This document shows, in pieces, positions 1-12,386 of a DNA stretch of 64,000 nt. The DNA is from Mauremys mutica (taxonomy: Eukaryota; Chordata; Testudines; Geoemydidae). Both the position numbers and the translations under genes were made by a program. Where the stretch lies: contig NC_059075.1 in NCBI RefSeq assembly GCF_020497125.1, positions 29,052,003 through 29,116,002 on the forward strand, written 5' to 3'. Positions within the stretch are counted from its first letter, which is position 1, and every line of letters begins with the position of its first letter. Under the pieces are notes generated by a model that saw only the letters and a list, made by a program, of their open reading frames with translations, had not been told where the DNA came from and ran no database searches.

Positions 1-2030
1 ACGTAGTTCTATTGGGACAAATTCATCCTGGTCCATTAAGTTCAGCTGCATTGTGTCCATTTATAAGACATTGCTGAGCTTGATTCCCTTCACTTACACT
101 AGTGTAAATCAGGGGTAAGTTCACTGAAGTCAGTGGAGTTACACCAATGTAACAGTGGTGTAAGAGAAGAATTCTAGCCCTTATTTGCAATGGCGTTGAC
201 ATATTTTTATTCTTGCTTCACAAAGTGGAGTCGTGAAACAGTAATTTTGCTTAACTAGGCTGAATTTGTGCCAAAAACATAGAGAAAAAAATTAATCTCG
301 CATCCCTGCGCTCCCTCATTCAAACCTGTGTATAAAATACATAACTAGAGCTGGGCTTAAGACTTCACATCTGGAGCCCAAGCACTGCAATATTTGAGAT
401 GTTCAGCTCCAGGATTTTGCTTTGGCCCATCATAAAGACAGCGACCAATTTGCAAAATTTGGATCTGGATCCAGATTTGGATTTCAAACACCCCCACAGA
501 CTGGGAGGTGTTCAGATGAGACATTTTGATTTAGGCCCATCTCTCTCCATAATTAGAAACAGAGTGTGACACTAAAAATTGACTCAAGCTATCGACGCAG
601 CAAAAATGTTTATTAGCGTGTTGACATATGACAAATCTAACTTACAGAAACAGCCACTATTCACAGGCCCTCCTGCAGCTCTGCTCATTAACAGGCTCAC
701 TAAAAAACTAAACCCATTTTCATCTTTCCACTCTAGTTCTTCTTTGTAAAGAGGCAAGACTGTGCCACCCTTACAATAAAGGATTCTTTATTCACTTCCC
801 TGCACGCGCTCTTAAATGTTCCAATGTGCTTCATTATCACATAGAAACACAATAGAAACGAATGTCTCAAAGTGTCTTTCATTATTACATCTCACGAAAC
901 ACGAAAAAAAAAACCCCATACAGCAAATAATTCACTCACATGACAGGATAATCCCACACGCCAGGTTGAAAGAAATGTCGCTTCCCAGCAGAAGGCATCT
1001 GACTGACATTTGTACCCTTTGTGGCCCATCAAACCTTCAGGGCTTCAAGTCGCATGGCTGTCAGGGCGCTGACTATGTTTAAGCTTTGAGTGACTTTTTT
1101 GCTTGTCTTTGTTGCAATATTGGTTTTATTAATGTGCTTTAATCTCGGATAGGGAAGGCCCAGCCCTGGGAGTCAGGAAACCTGGGGGTCTACAACCACC
1201 GTTGTCACACACTTGCTGTGGGACCATCAACATGCCACTTAGGACCTGACTTTCAGACGTGCTGAGCACCCAATAGCTCCCCTTGATTGCAACAGGAGCA
1301 GCAGGTGCTTAGGCCTTTGAAAATCCAGCCATTAACCGCTCTCGTCCTGTTTCTCTCTCTTTAAAATGGGGATGATGATACTTTCCCGACCCTGCTGGGG
1401 CGCACTGGGGCTAAATCCATTAATACTGTAAAGTGCTTTGGGATCCTCAGATGGCAGGTGCTGCAGAAACATTCATACTAATTGATTGTATTTTCTATAA
1501 CTGTGTCTCCTATAGTAGCCACTTGTATAGAAATGAGTAAAACAATTAAACCTGCAAGTGTTCCTGGGCTTCACTTATTCCACTGAGGTGCCCCATGGGG
1601 GGGGGGTATTTGCAAAGCCACACTCGCCTCCCAGAACGCTGCTAACTTGCCTCCAGCAGCAATGGGGGCGGAGGGGAGGGGGAGGAGAGGGGAAGCGTGT
1701 CAGTTTCCAACCTGCAATGATCTCGTAATGAGTGTGGGAGAAAACCCCTGAGCCTCCCAAGAAGAAATCCCCGATCGAGTGTCATCAGCCGAGCCTAGGA
1801 GGGAAGAAAAAGCACCGAGCCAAGTGCCAAACACACAATGGGCTCGCTAGATGGGTATGAAAAATCACTGCAGCAGCAGCAGGCAGGGGAGAGATTAAAT
1901 TCACAGGCGAGCCAGGAGCCTCTGGCTTTGCTCTCATATTCCTCCCCCACCCCTTCCCTTTTGCATGTGCAGCGCCTCTCCAGCCCTGTCGTCCTCCCTG
2001 CTCCCTCCCCATGGGCTCTGCACAGCCGAC
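1..2030. other. Upstream flank of PRIMA1, no gene seen
   Basis: I see no exon or conserved coding stretch here. Open frames are short and lack family motifs. Positions about 95-180 and 1240-1335 carry small worn repeats built around a GAAGTCAGTGGAG-like core, which recurs many times in this window. The MIR-like SINE at about 1140-1540 is listed separately. The sequence becomes GC-richer after about 1.6 kb, leading into the promoter region. Confidence 0.6.
1140..1540 (+). repeat. MIR-like (CORE-SINE) relic
   Basis: The order of blocks matches the MIR layout: 'ggagtcaggaaacctggg', then 'cacttgctgtgggacc', then 'aaaatggggatgatgatac' and finally 'gtaaagtgctttgggatcc'. The middle (about 1240-1335) is taken up by a short MITE-like piece. 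This is an old, worn copy; the boundaries are approximate. Confidence 0.6.
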
Positions 2031-2044
2031 CTCTCTCTCTCTCT
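2031..2044 (+). repeat. (CT)n microsatellite
   Basis: Seven CT units lie just upstream of the likely first exon. CT-rich tracts are common near TATA-less promoters. No function is shown here. Confidence 0.8.
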
Positions 2045-2149
2045 AGCCTGCTGTTTCTTGGGGCTCTGGTGATGGACAGCTGAGGATCTGGTACCCAGAG
2101 GAAGTGGCAAGGCACTAGACACCAACCCTACTACTTGCAGGAAGGGAGC

Positions 2150-3109
2150 TCTGTGCGGACGGGAGCAGTTGATCTCTTCGCTTTTGGAGAGGAGAGGGGC
2201 TAGAGGGAGCGGATTTCACAGCCGATTTCGCTTGGGCTCCAGGGCACCTTGTCTGGCACTTTTACTTTGGGGAGCCTGCAGTTTTGTTGCAATTGCAGAG
2301 AGAGAACGAGGGAGGGATTGCTCCGAGACTCGGACTATCCTCTGGGGCTTCGCGTCCTACCTACAGCCATTGAGACCAAGTGGCGTTTTGCAGGCTGGAG
2401 CCCAGGTTCATTTTCGGGCGGTGGGCTCCCTCCTCGGAGCCAGAGAGACACACACAGGACTGGCCGGGCTGCTGCTGCTGCTGCTTTTTGCTGGGCAAGC
2501 TCCTGTTCTGAGAAAGGAGCCCCTCACCTCCGCCCCTCCTCCCCCCGATGAGAGGCGGCTGGGCTCCAGGGATCCGGCTCAGCAGCGAGCGGAGGCAACG
2601 CCAGGGGGGAGCCAGGCGGCGCGCCAGCTGCGACTGATCCTGCTGCAAACTTTTCTGCCTGCACCCAGTGCCCCGCCACAGCATGTAAAGGAAGCGCCAG
2701 CAGCGTCCTGCTTCACCTGAGACCCAGAGCCCAGCCCCCAAGGTAAGGAGGAAAACAGCAGCGATCTGGGTGCTTGCCCTGCGCGGCAGGAGCTGCGCTA
2801 CGAGCATCACCGACACCCATTCTCTTGGGGCGGGGGTCCCCGCCGCTGGCACGCCCGAAGGGGCGGGGAGAAGGGGAAGCTGGGGAGGGGGGTGCACGTC
2901 TTGTTGACCCGGGAAGCCAGGACTTGCTTGTAGCTGCGAAGCTTTCCAAAGGCCCCTCCCGCGCCTTTAGAAATAAAGTTGGGAAGCTCTCGGGGAGGGA
3001 GGCGCCGTGCTCTGCGGGTGGGAGTGCGATCGGAAACGCCTTTGCTGTGCGCTCTCCCCGTTCGGTTACACAGGTCGTGAGCCGACGAGCCCCTTCGCCC
3101 AGAGGAGTG
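2150..3109 (+). promoter_or_regulatory. PRIMA1: CpG-rich promoter region of PRIMA1
   Basis: The stretch is clearly richer in G+C and CpG than the AT-rich flanks and contains GC boxes (GGGGCGGGG-like) near 2827-2836 and 2860-2868. No convincing TATA box stands before the first exon, so a CpG-island promoter with dispersed starts is inferred. A (GCT)6 run lies at 2468-2485. The transcription start cannot be fixed from sequence alone. Confidence 0.55.
2160..2742 (+). other. PRIMA1: Probable non-coding exon 1 of PRIMA1 (5' UTR)
   Basis: A strong donor, CCCCCAAG followed by GTAAGGAGG, ends an exon at 2742. The next good acceptor, TTACACAG at 3066-3073, lies 36 bases before the PRIMA1 start codon. 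This gives a 331-bp first intron inside the CpG-rich region. An untranslated first exon fits what I recall of the mammalian gene. The left edge is arbitrary. The long open frames across this GC-rich region show no recognisable protein and are taken as chance. Confidence 0.5.
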
Positions 3110-3202
3110 ATGCTGATCAGAGAGCTGCTGCTGCTCCTCCACGGCTGCTGGCCTTCCCTGCTGCTGCACTGTGCCCTCCACCCCCTCTGGGGCTTCATTC
3201 AG
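3110..3202 (+). CDS. PRIMA1: PRIMA1 exon 2: start codon and signal peptide
   Basis: Codons 1-31 of proline-rich membrane anchor 1, the protein that ties cholinesterase tetramers to the outer face of neuronal membranes. The exon encodes a hydrophobic leader with a leucine run (residues 5-10) and the block LLLHCALHPLWGF (about 18-30), which I recognise from mammalian PRIMA1. The ATG at 3110 is chosen because it opens the leader. There is a purine at -3 and no in-frame ATG between the acceptor at 3073 and this point. The exon ends in phase 0 at ATTCAG followed by GTAACT. The untranslated part of the exon probably starts at 3074. Confidence 0.93.
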
Positions 3203-3888
3203 GTAACTCCAACCTTGCCCCAGCCCCGGGCACCTTTAACTCAGAAGTTGGGTCGGAGGGGGCAGGCAGCACAGATGAACCTCTGGCGTTATTTACTGAT
3301 GCCCCGTGACCGTAGCCCGGAGTGGGAGAAGGGAGAGGACTCTCTTGAGCTGGAAATAATCACTGCTGGTTGGGGTCCTGGATCCTGGGGCTTCCTGCCC
3401 CATACTCTCCTGGTGGGGTTTGGGAATAAGTGGTGTCTGATAGCTTCATCTCCTGGATTAGGAGAGTGTTTAGAGACAGATACATGTTCCTGTACTGTTA
3501 AAAAAGATGAAATTGGAGATCACTGTCACCCAGAGCCAGAGAAAGAGACTCTAAGACTTCCTGTAAAATCCAGAGTGCCATTTAGATCTCTGAATGCTGC
3601 ACTCCCCCCACCTTTAAAGTCTGTCTGTCGTCACTGCTGAAAATGGTCCTTAGTTTACAGGTCAAAATGGTGCATTTAGAACAACTTCTAATTGCTTGGG
3701 TTTGACTCAAAAGTGGGCGGTTTTAAATGGCTTTTTATATTTTTGGCATCTCAGACATACCCCACTTTTAAATTTTCCTTATTTTCATATACTTCTGAAT
3801 ATCTGAATGTTCTACAGAGAACTTCAGTGACCTCTCAAACAGTTCAGCGTGCACATGGTGATATATACGAATGTTAAACAACAATACT

Positions 3889-4078
3889 AGAGAGACAAAG
3901 TGGGTGAGGTAATATCTTTTATTGGACCAACTTCTGTTGATGAGAGACAAGCTTTTGAGCTTACACAGAGCTCTTCTTCAGCTCACCTCACTGACAGAAG
4001 TTGGTCCAATAAAAGATATTACCTCACCCACCTTGTCTCTCTAATACCCTGGGACCAACATGGCTACAACAACACTTC
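3889..4078. mobile_element. Fold-back retroposon, copy 1 (TSD 13 bp)
   Basis: Two 49-nt arms, 3889-3937 and 3994-4042, are inverted copies of each other with one mismatch. The right arm runs on into 'ggctacaacaacact'. Near-identical 13-bp direct repeats flank it (3876-3888 and 4079-4091, one difference, ending AACAATACT). Such long duplications point to target-primed retroposition. The space between the arms, read on the minus strand, contains CTGAAGA, then AGAGCT...AGCT, then CAAAAGC, a worn hammerhead-like core. Family name unknown to me. Confidence 0.75.
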
Positions 4079-4212
4079 AAAAAACAATACTGTCATTCAT
4101 TACTTACAGCGATTTGTAAACTCATCCAGGGACATACTTTGTGTCCATCTCTGTCTGCAAAGAAAGTCACACTTGGTGCTGACTTAATAATAAATATTAA
4201 AATTATATACAT

Positions 4213-4226
4213 AGAGAGAGAGAGAG
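4213..4226 (+). repeat. (GA)n microsatellite
   Basis: Seven AG dinucleotide units in intron 1. Confidence 0.8.
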
Positions 4227-7200
4227 GGAATGCACATGTGCGTGTATTTTATATGATGAATGAAATCCTGGCCCCAGTGAAGTCAATAGGGACAACTCAC
4301 ACTCATTTCCATGGAGCCAGGATTTCTGCATGTATAAAATAGACTATGTACACACAGAGAATTGTTCAGATTTTAATTTTTGCAAATTGTTGACTTTGGA
4401 AACTGATAGTCGTCCATGTAGCAGGGAGGAATAGCCCAATATATGTAGCTGTTGCTTGCCTAGTTATAATTCCAATTTCTTTCGATTACTGCTGATTACA
4501 GAGGGACATAGAGGCCTTTCTAGGGAGTCTAAGTGATCAACATCCTAGAGAATCTTGTGTCTGTAGAACTCGAGTTGTTCTTTCTGAACAAGATGTGGTT
4601 GACCTTTTTAAACATGTTGACAGTGAGCGGGTTTAGAGTGTAATTACTATAGGTGGCAATATGTACAAAACAAGGAACACATTGGGGAAGTGCTGAAAGC
4701 CTCATTCTGGTAATTTTTGGCATGGTGTCTGAAGTGTCTCTGAACTGAGAATTCACTGGATAAAAGCTGAATCAGCTTTGTCCATTCGCAGCCTCTGACT
4801 GTTATGTGGTGTGACCTTGATTGTAATGTGGGGTGACCAGTGACCTTTCTGCAGATGGACTCGGAGAAAACAGCAGACTACAATGGACAGTGAGCTTCCA
4901 ATTCAGGCAACCAGGAAACCAGCAAAACTAACTAAAACACATCCCTTTGATATTTTACACTTTATTTATAATATATGTCTTCAAAGCAGTAATTGATGAG
5001 CTAGTCGAGTACTGTTTCAGCACAGAGCAACTGCAGTTTCTTTTTTGGCGAAAACATAGCAAAGACTTAATGTCCTTTACTCTCTGTTCTAAACTTAGTG
5101 GACTCCGAAAGATTACACTGAGATTTTTTTTATTTGTTTTAACATTTGTCTCTTATAAGATTTGTGAGCTCTCCAACTGCAATAAATAATTTATTCATTC
5201 TGCTGGCTGTCCTGCTCTAGAATTCAGATGGCTAAACTAGTTTCTGTAATTGAAAGTGTATATAGTTAAGGAAAATGCAATGACGTGAAAAGAGCAGCAT
5301 TTTGAAAACCATCTCCTTCAAAAGATCAGGCAGTCACCAAAATTTGCATGAGCACCCTTCACACAAGTCACTCAGGTGATTTAATTAAAAATAAATCAAT
5401 AATATTTTAAATAGGTTGTGAAACAGGCAAACCAGAGTTGCCCAGCCTTCCTCTGCAATAGTTTAGAAATTCTACTGCCTGATTCTTGATTGATAACTGC
5501 AATATTTTTAGTGTTTTGTATGAGTCCAGTCAATCAATCTGCTCATATTAGAGTTTTTACTTGCCCACCCCACCCAGTGATAAAAGTATAAGGCTCACAT
5601 ATGCATATAGTAACGCAAAGATCATGCATGGAATAGCCAAGAGTGCCCTTAATGAGGCATGACGTTTGCACATTCTTTGTATTAAACCTTAAACTGAGCC
5701 ATGCGGTATCCATATATGATCCTAGCTCTTTTACCAATATGAATTCCCTTCCATCAAGATTAGACTCAAAGGGAAAATCATCCCAGGTACAAGTTCTCAT
5801 AAGTAAATGGGCCAAGATTTTGGGTCATATTCAACCCTGGTGTAACTTCATTTACTAAGAAGGGATGAATTTGATCCATAATCTTTAGCTAAATAAGCCT
5901 AGCCTCATAACTTTGCCCAGACTAACCAGAATAATTCTGTAGCAACTTTTCTGCTTTTCAGGAAATTAATGAAACACTCTCAGGAAAAAAAGTAGGACAT
6001 ACCCAGAGAGCCTGGGTTCCATGAGCAGGTTGTCAATACTGTTCCAGTTAGGTTACCCACACCTGAGGGAAGTGGAAGAGTTGCCAGAAATAGTGAATTG
6101 CAGTGGTGCAGGTCCAGTCCAAGTCCAAATTTTCCTCTATAGCATTTTCCAGACTTAACCTTTTTCATGTGGAGCACACAGCTAAAAGTCTTTTCCAGGC
6201 CCTCACTGTTCTCTCACTGTCATGCCCCCTTTCTCTCTCCATTCTGTCAATGATATCCATCTGACTTTCTCATTTATCTTCTGTTCCCACCACTCTCTTC
6301 GCTCTTCCTTGCATGCTGCTCTTGGCACATGGACTACTTTACCTGAACTAATCTGTCAGGGTATTACCTCTTCTCATTCCCTCCCCAAGACCTATTTCAA
6401 AACATCCACAAGAAATCAGCCAGATAAGGGTGGCTAGGTGAGGAGCAGTTGATGTTAATTTATTTAAAAAAACAAAAACAAAATAAAACAAAAACCACCA
6501 AGCCTCACAATACTATTAAATGATTTGGAAGCATCAAGTTGTACATTTTGCTGGCCCATCTATTTGCATGAATTATTACTGCTGCCCTGGTCCTCTCTCC
6601 CTTTAGCTTCCTGTTGTTTGCTTTGCTCAATTGTTGGGACTTGTTTTAAATTAGGTTATAAGCATGTCAGGGCAGTGACCACGTTGTTCTATTTATTTGT
6701 ATAGAACCTAGCGCCATTGGGCCCCAATTCTGCTTGAGGCCTTTGAGGGCCACCATAATACAAATAATAGAAAATAATAAACGGGCATCATAAATTAATG
6801 GGGACAAAATCTTATCTCAGAAAATCTGTCTCACTGATGTAAATCTAGAGTGACTCTGTTGTGGCTTCAGTGGAGTTATTTGGGATCTACACCAATGGAA
6901 ATGATATCAGACTGCTAGACAACTGTCATGACAGAAAGTTATTGTCACATCAAGTAGGCAGTAAGGGTTCTTGATTCTCTATTAGTTGATAGCACTTTTT
7001 TTTTCGGTCAGACTATCATCCTTGCACTTGATTCAGAATGTCTCATAGAGACCATCAATTGGGGACTGCACTGTAATCCTCTATTCTCAAATGTGGAATC
7101 CATCCTGCTTTATGTAGTGTGCAGATGAATTGCTGTGATCACGTATTGTCCCACTGAAGTCAGTGGGGCTCTGCACAGGTGCACCTTTGCACCCCCGTGC

Positions 7201-10200
7201 TATGCAATGCAGAACTGGGAACAGACTTTCTGTAGAAAATCCTTGATTAAAAAGAAACAACCTCACAGACATGGACTTTATATAACTGACTATACAAGCA
7301 AGCAATTGCTTTCCAATTTGAATGTATTTATACCACTTTTTGTTTGCTTTTCCATGCAAACAGATTTTTATTTACCTGAGTATTAGGAAATGTCTGACCT
7401 TTATGCAAAATACATTCACGTAAATTGTTCAAACAATTATGAATAATGAAAACATTAATAAAAATCAGCTCTGTCCATAGGTAATTTGAGAATGGAGAAA
7501 GGAGTAAATTCTTTGCCACTGATAGTTCACCTAGTTCTAAGTCCAGGCAACCTGAGAGGCTGACCTGACACATTACTGAATGTATTGAGAAAACCAGATT
7601 CAAAACAAAGAATTCATTTTTTTAGACAGGCCAATGAGACAAAACTTCTCAGCCATGTCCACCAATAGGAAGTGTCACTGAAAGCTCAAAGGACAAGGAA
7701 ACAAATCCTGGTCAAAAAATATCTACAGACACTCGTGACCCCTTGCAAAGGCAATCTTTGGGCAATAAACTGAATGGAAGCCATACTGATATTTGTCTGA
7801 TAATTCCTTGTTTATGAAGTGTTTCTGAAGTTTTTCTGTGGCTAAATTAACATTTGACAAAATGAACAAATGGTAAAGTTTGAGACAGGTCCGTAATTAG
7901 CAGAATCTTCCATAAAAGGTCTAGACTTTTTCAACATACCTTTCACTCCTGTCATCTTCTGTAAAGGCAGCTGACCTTGAATTGTACACATTAGATACAG
8001 AAAAAGATCTATTAGGTCATGTGTTTCATCAGTCTCTGCCAGTGCAGGATTATTCCCTACAGTACATTTTCTACATTTAGGTTTAAAAGACTCACGTAAT
8101 GGCCTTTCATCAGAAGACTAATCGACATCATCAGAAGTAAAGATTTTCCTGAGAATGAGCCAACATTTTTCATATTCTTTTTCTTAATTCTATCTCATTA
8201 CTTCTAGTTAATCCCCTTGTAATAATATTTAACTAATCCTCTCCTATTATAAGGCTTTCACTCCTCTCTGGTTAGTCCTCTTTCAGCTAACCTATACATC
8301 TTTAGAGTTTTTAAAGATCTTTCCCTTTAAGACAACCCCTTGAGTAAGGGTGAAATCTACAATGTTCATCATAATTCCTGAAAATTTCCAGATGCTCTGC
8401 TGTGTGACAAAGCAGCCAAGGGAGTAAAAGCCCACCCCTTTGAATCTAAGCCATTTGCTGAGAATAAATCAGTGTGAGGAAATATAGCCAATATGGACTA
8501 AGGCATCAAAAAATACCCCAAAAACTAAACAGAAATAGGATGCTCCACTGCAGTATGGCTGGACACATATAGGGTTAATCTTGTCTGCAAAATAATTGAG
8601 AAAAATGTCCACTGGCTTCTGAGGACATGCTATTACCAGTCCACAGTAAGACAGCCTCTGGGGATTTAAAAGGCAGTCAATAGTTCTAAAAATAGACAGA
8701 GCCTTTTGGTCTTGGCTGATATTAAATTAGAGTAATAAGTCAATCTAGCCTTCCCATACCATCACTATCATCGTATGTTTATACACAGAGCTTCTTCTAG
8801 GCGGTAAATGAAGAGTTTGCTCCGAATCCCTCTAGTGTTATTCCATCCCATCACTAGTCACCTCCATTTTCCCTGGCTCCCAAGTAATTTTAGTGACCTA
8901 AAGTAAGCACCAAATTGAATACCAGGACAAGGGACGATATCGTTATGAGTTGATAGCCTCCTTAGTTAGCTGACAGTGCGCATTGGAATGATATTGCCCC
9001 ACAACCTCCCTGATGAGTATAAATTTTATCACTATCAACCAAAGCCATGAAAGACCGCAGGTCACAGCCCAGCACAGGTCAGCAGAGTTCAGCATTGTAG
9101 CAAGCTAGTGTTTTGGCTATTGCTGAAACTATCAATACAACAATACTATATATAAGCAGTGTAAGAATAATGAACATGACATATAGATTCTTCAGAGGCT
9201 TGTGAACTCTGGGAGCTCAATTTAGAGAGAAAAAGAAGCCTGCTTAGCAATCAGATTTATCACCAGTTCTGGAGGATTATACAGTTGAGTCACTTTGATT
9301 CATTAGAGTGTTCAAAGAGTCCATGTAAGTTCCTGGAAACTTTTTGGGATGGTCTATAACGGTCTCTTTATTACTTCCTGATTGTAAGGGAGACAGTTGG
9401 AAAGTATTTGTGATTAAATCTGTTTTTTCCTATATTTGGTAATAGATTTTGATAAGTTGTTTAAGGTACTGAATCTTCTGAGGCCTGCTATTCGGAGCCT
9501 CTCTCCAACTCATCACTTTTTCTTTTCCCTTTTGCACTCACTGCTGTTTGAGCTACAAAATACTATTTCCAAATAACCAAAGCCACAGGGTGTATTTAGG
9601 TATACAGTGCACGTGGACTGTAGTGTGTGCACCAGTGGTACATTTGTTAAAACTGCAGTTTTTGTATATGGCCAGAAATAGGAGTACAATGTATGTAACT
9701 TTAATGTGGCCAGAAGATGGCATACACCACACTTTCCCTTTGCAAGGATCAATGCATTTTATTATAATCAAATGACAGTTAATCAAAAATTATTCAATAG
9801 ACCATTACTAATATTACTTCCACATAGTATCCTCTATAAAACCCTGGTTCAGTAAAGCACTCCTATTCAAGACTGCACTTATGTACATGCTTAAATACTT
9901 CACAGGGACTTAAATGCTCTCCTAAATCAAGGTCTAAAAATGCATTTTAGACATTTTTTCTTAATTTCTGAGTCTTATCTCCTCAAAATAGGATCTTGCA
10001 TAGATTCTTATTTTAAATATGAGTTTAAATTAATTTCAAAAGAAGTTGACTTTGAGACCTCTAGAACTAAATACTCATTGCAAGTTATTGGGATGCTTGC
10101 ATAATTTCACTTTTACCAGAGGTTCACCTCTCTTGCTTAATCTTTCTACATTTTCTGTGGTCTCAGATGAGTCATTTTAGGGTTTGTCTATATTTTTAAA

Positions 10201-10680
10201 GTTGATAATTGTATAAATATTAAATTACTATTGTAATGTATCAAGATGCTGAGTATATTTTATACCAGGGGTCACCAAATTAAAAACACGAGGCAACTGA
10301 TGCCTACAGGATCCCACAATGGCCCATAGCCACCTTTATCATTAGCACAGAGTGCATGTCACACAGGCTATAGGTCACAGCATGTGGTATTCCATCTTGA
10401 TTGAAATGAGTGTGTGATTCATGTGGTCCTCAGATAGACAAAGTTTGGGCTGTCTTGTCTTATGTTTACAATAGCCAGAAGTGAAAGGGCTAACACAATA
10501 GATACTGGACATAAAGAAAAGGTTGTTTTCATAGTACAGAAAAGAGATCTAATTTGGCCCTCAGTTCTGCCATAAATCACCATCATCACCATCCTGGCAA
10601 ATCCCAACAGGACTTGGCCTCCTTGCAAACTGAGCACCATCTGGGTCAATCTCTGGCAAAGTTGCCTAAGGTGGTGTGGT

Positions 10681-10797
10681 TAGGGTTAGCAAGTGTGAAA
10701 AATCGGGACAGGGAGTGGAGGGTAATAGGAGCCTATATAAGAAAAAGACCCAAAAATCAGGACTGTCCTTATAAAATCGGGGCATCTGGTCACCCTA
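10681..10797. mobile_element. hAT-type MITE, 117 bp
   Basis: The element starts TAGGGTTAGC and ends GTCACCCTA, and is bounded by a perfect 8-bp direct repeat, GGTGTGGT (10673-10680 and 10798-10805). The inside carries 'aaaatcgggaca' and 'ataaaatcgggg', a palindromic arrangement. An 8-bp target duplication is the hAT signature. Confidence 0.75.
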
Positions 10798-10805
10798 GGT
10801 GTGGT

Positions 10806-12075
10806 TGTATACTCAATCTATGTCCACCGCTGGCAACATCTTGTCATGCCACCGAAGCTTTTGATGCCCACATGATTGCAGGGCTGTCCAGAGGATTCAA
10901 GGGGCCTGGAGTCTGCCGCCGAATTGCTGCCGAAGACCCGGCACTTCGGCGGTGGGTCCCGGGGCGGAAGAACCCCCCACCACAGGTCTTCGGGGCACTT
11001 CGGTGGCGGGTCCCGGAGCAGAAGGACCCCCCGCCACTGAATTGCCGCTGAAGACCCGGCACTGCGGCGGGGGGGGGGGGGTCCTTCCGCCCCGGGACCT
11101 GCCACTGCAGGTCTTCAGGGCACTTCAGCAGTGGGTACCGGAGCAGAAGGACCCCCCGCCGCCAAATTGCAGCGGAAGATGCTCCAGGGGCCCGGGCCCC
11201 GCAAGAGTTTTCCGGGGCCTTCGGAGCCAGTGAAGGACCCTGCTCCAGGGGCCCCGAAAAACTCTCATTGGGGCCCCTGCGGGGCCTGGGGCAAATTGCC
11301 CCACTTGCCCCCCACCCCTTTGGGCGGCCCTGCATGATTGCTGGCTGTGTAGCAGCGTTCCTTGATATACACACTTAGGAATCCTTTGGTTTTCCATTCT
11401 TATAATATGTCCATACAGAGAAAGCTGCCAAAACTGAAACAGTACTGATGGAGGCAGTTGCTGGGTTTGGCTTGGAATAGCCTCATTTCTGATCTTGTCC
11501 AGCAACTTGATATGATGCAGCTGACAAAGACAATGAGAATAGAAAACCTCAAAATAGTGTTCTTCAGCCTTCCTCAGCACCCGTATTTCACTTCTCTACA
11601 ACAGAGCTGGTATAACTGTAGTTCTATAGATCCGCGGCACCATAGCCGGCTTGCTATCACGATGTATCCAGATAGAACACAGAAGGGCCCAAAACATGGC
11701 AGCAGCTGCTGATATACAAGTGTCCAAATATTTCAAGCATCCTCTAGCACTGTCTGTGATGCTGCCCAAATATTTGACTGTTGCCATCTGTTCAATGTCC
11801 CACCCGAACAGGTTAATACTGAAGTGGCTGTTATCTGGAGATAGAGGCTGATTGATGGTAACAGCCAGGGAATTAGTTTTATCTGGATTAATAACCAACC
11901 AGATCAGCCATCAGCTGCAGTGATCTCACCAAACTAAGACAACAAGAAATTGAAGCAGAATGGCGATCAGCTCAATGCCACAGACAGCTGTCACCTCGAG
12001 CTTTCCATCAATCACTCGGTATCAATATTGAACAACAATGGTGACAGACCACAGCCTTGCCAAACTCCCGAGGAG
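10806..12075 (-). pseudogene. Non-LTR retrotransposon reverse transcriptase relic
   Basis: Read on the minus strand, three stretches fit the C-terminal half of a LINE reverse transcriptase. The first is RQGCGLSPLLFN (near 12050). The second is NPDKT...KYLGSI...IYRTTVIPALL (11600-11890). The third is a block resembling the RIRNE...LYGHIIRM region (about 11380-11560) that follows the RT domain in several clades. Frames are broken and stop codons interrupt them. A hAT MITE sits inside (10879-11332). RTE-like affinity is possible, but I cannot assign the clade. It is a dead fragment. Confidence 0.6.
10879..11332. mobile_element. GC-rich hAT MITE, 454 bp
   Basis: It begins CAGGGCTGTCCA and ends TGGGCGGCCCTG, with a perfect 8-bp target duplication CATGATTG (10871-10878 and 11333-11340). 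The interior is rich in CCGCCG and GACCCGGCACT repeats and a G run (11069-11081). Several chance open frames exist on both strands because of the base composition; none resembles a transposase. Confidence 0.85.
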
Positions 12076-12386
12076 ATAGGAAACCATGCCATGTGCATGC
12101 CATTGACTTAAATGCAGCTTTCCGTTCCATTACAGAGCTCTTCTATCAATAACATTCTCTTCCCAAAGACGCCAAGTCACCTCATCAGATCTCACCAATT
12201 TGCTTGTACTTTTTTTTTACCTACTTCTGCCGTAAGGAAAAGGAACCTAATTCTGTCCACAGAAGCTAATGGGGTTGTATGTGTGTGCCTGAGGGCAGAA
12301 TTTGGCCCTAGGCATCTTGTAATGTTTATTAACTCTCTTTAGCTTGAGATACGTTTCCAGGAAATAATTCATATTTTTCTTTACAG

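Larger units (their letters stand above)
3203..12386 (+). other. PRIMA1: PRIMA1 intron 1 of the coding region (phase 0)
   Basis: The 9.2-kb intron runs from GTAACT to TTTCTTTACAG. It holds a fold-back retroposon (3889-4078), a GA microsatellite (4213-4226), small worn MITEs (about 4258-4333, 6795-6900) and, near its 3' end, a hAT MITE plus a decayed reverse transcriptase relic. The stretches 4350-6780 and 6950-10670 are AT-rich; I recognise neither genes nor clear repeats in them. Confidence 0.85.

Noticed and set aside
816..1082. An 88-codon open frame upstream of the gene.
   Set aside because: No recognisable domain, no codon pattern or splice context, and AT-rich flanks without promoter features.
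2169..3640. Long open frames (over 180 codons) on both strands around the first exons.
   Set aside because: They start at non-ATG codons, cross splice sites and have low-complexity composition expected of CpG-rich DNA. Only 3110-3202 matches a known protein.
3938..3993. Active hammerhead ribozyme in copy 1.
   Set aside because: GAAA is changed to CAAA and no stem I is visible; only a relic of the core can be claimed.
10818..11374. Proline and arginine-rich frames on both strands.
   Set aside because: Explained by the GC-rich MITE at 10879-11332; repeated DNA words produce the repeated peptide words.
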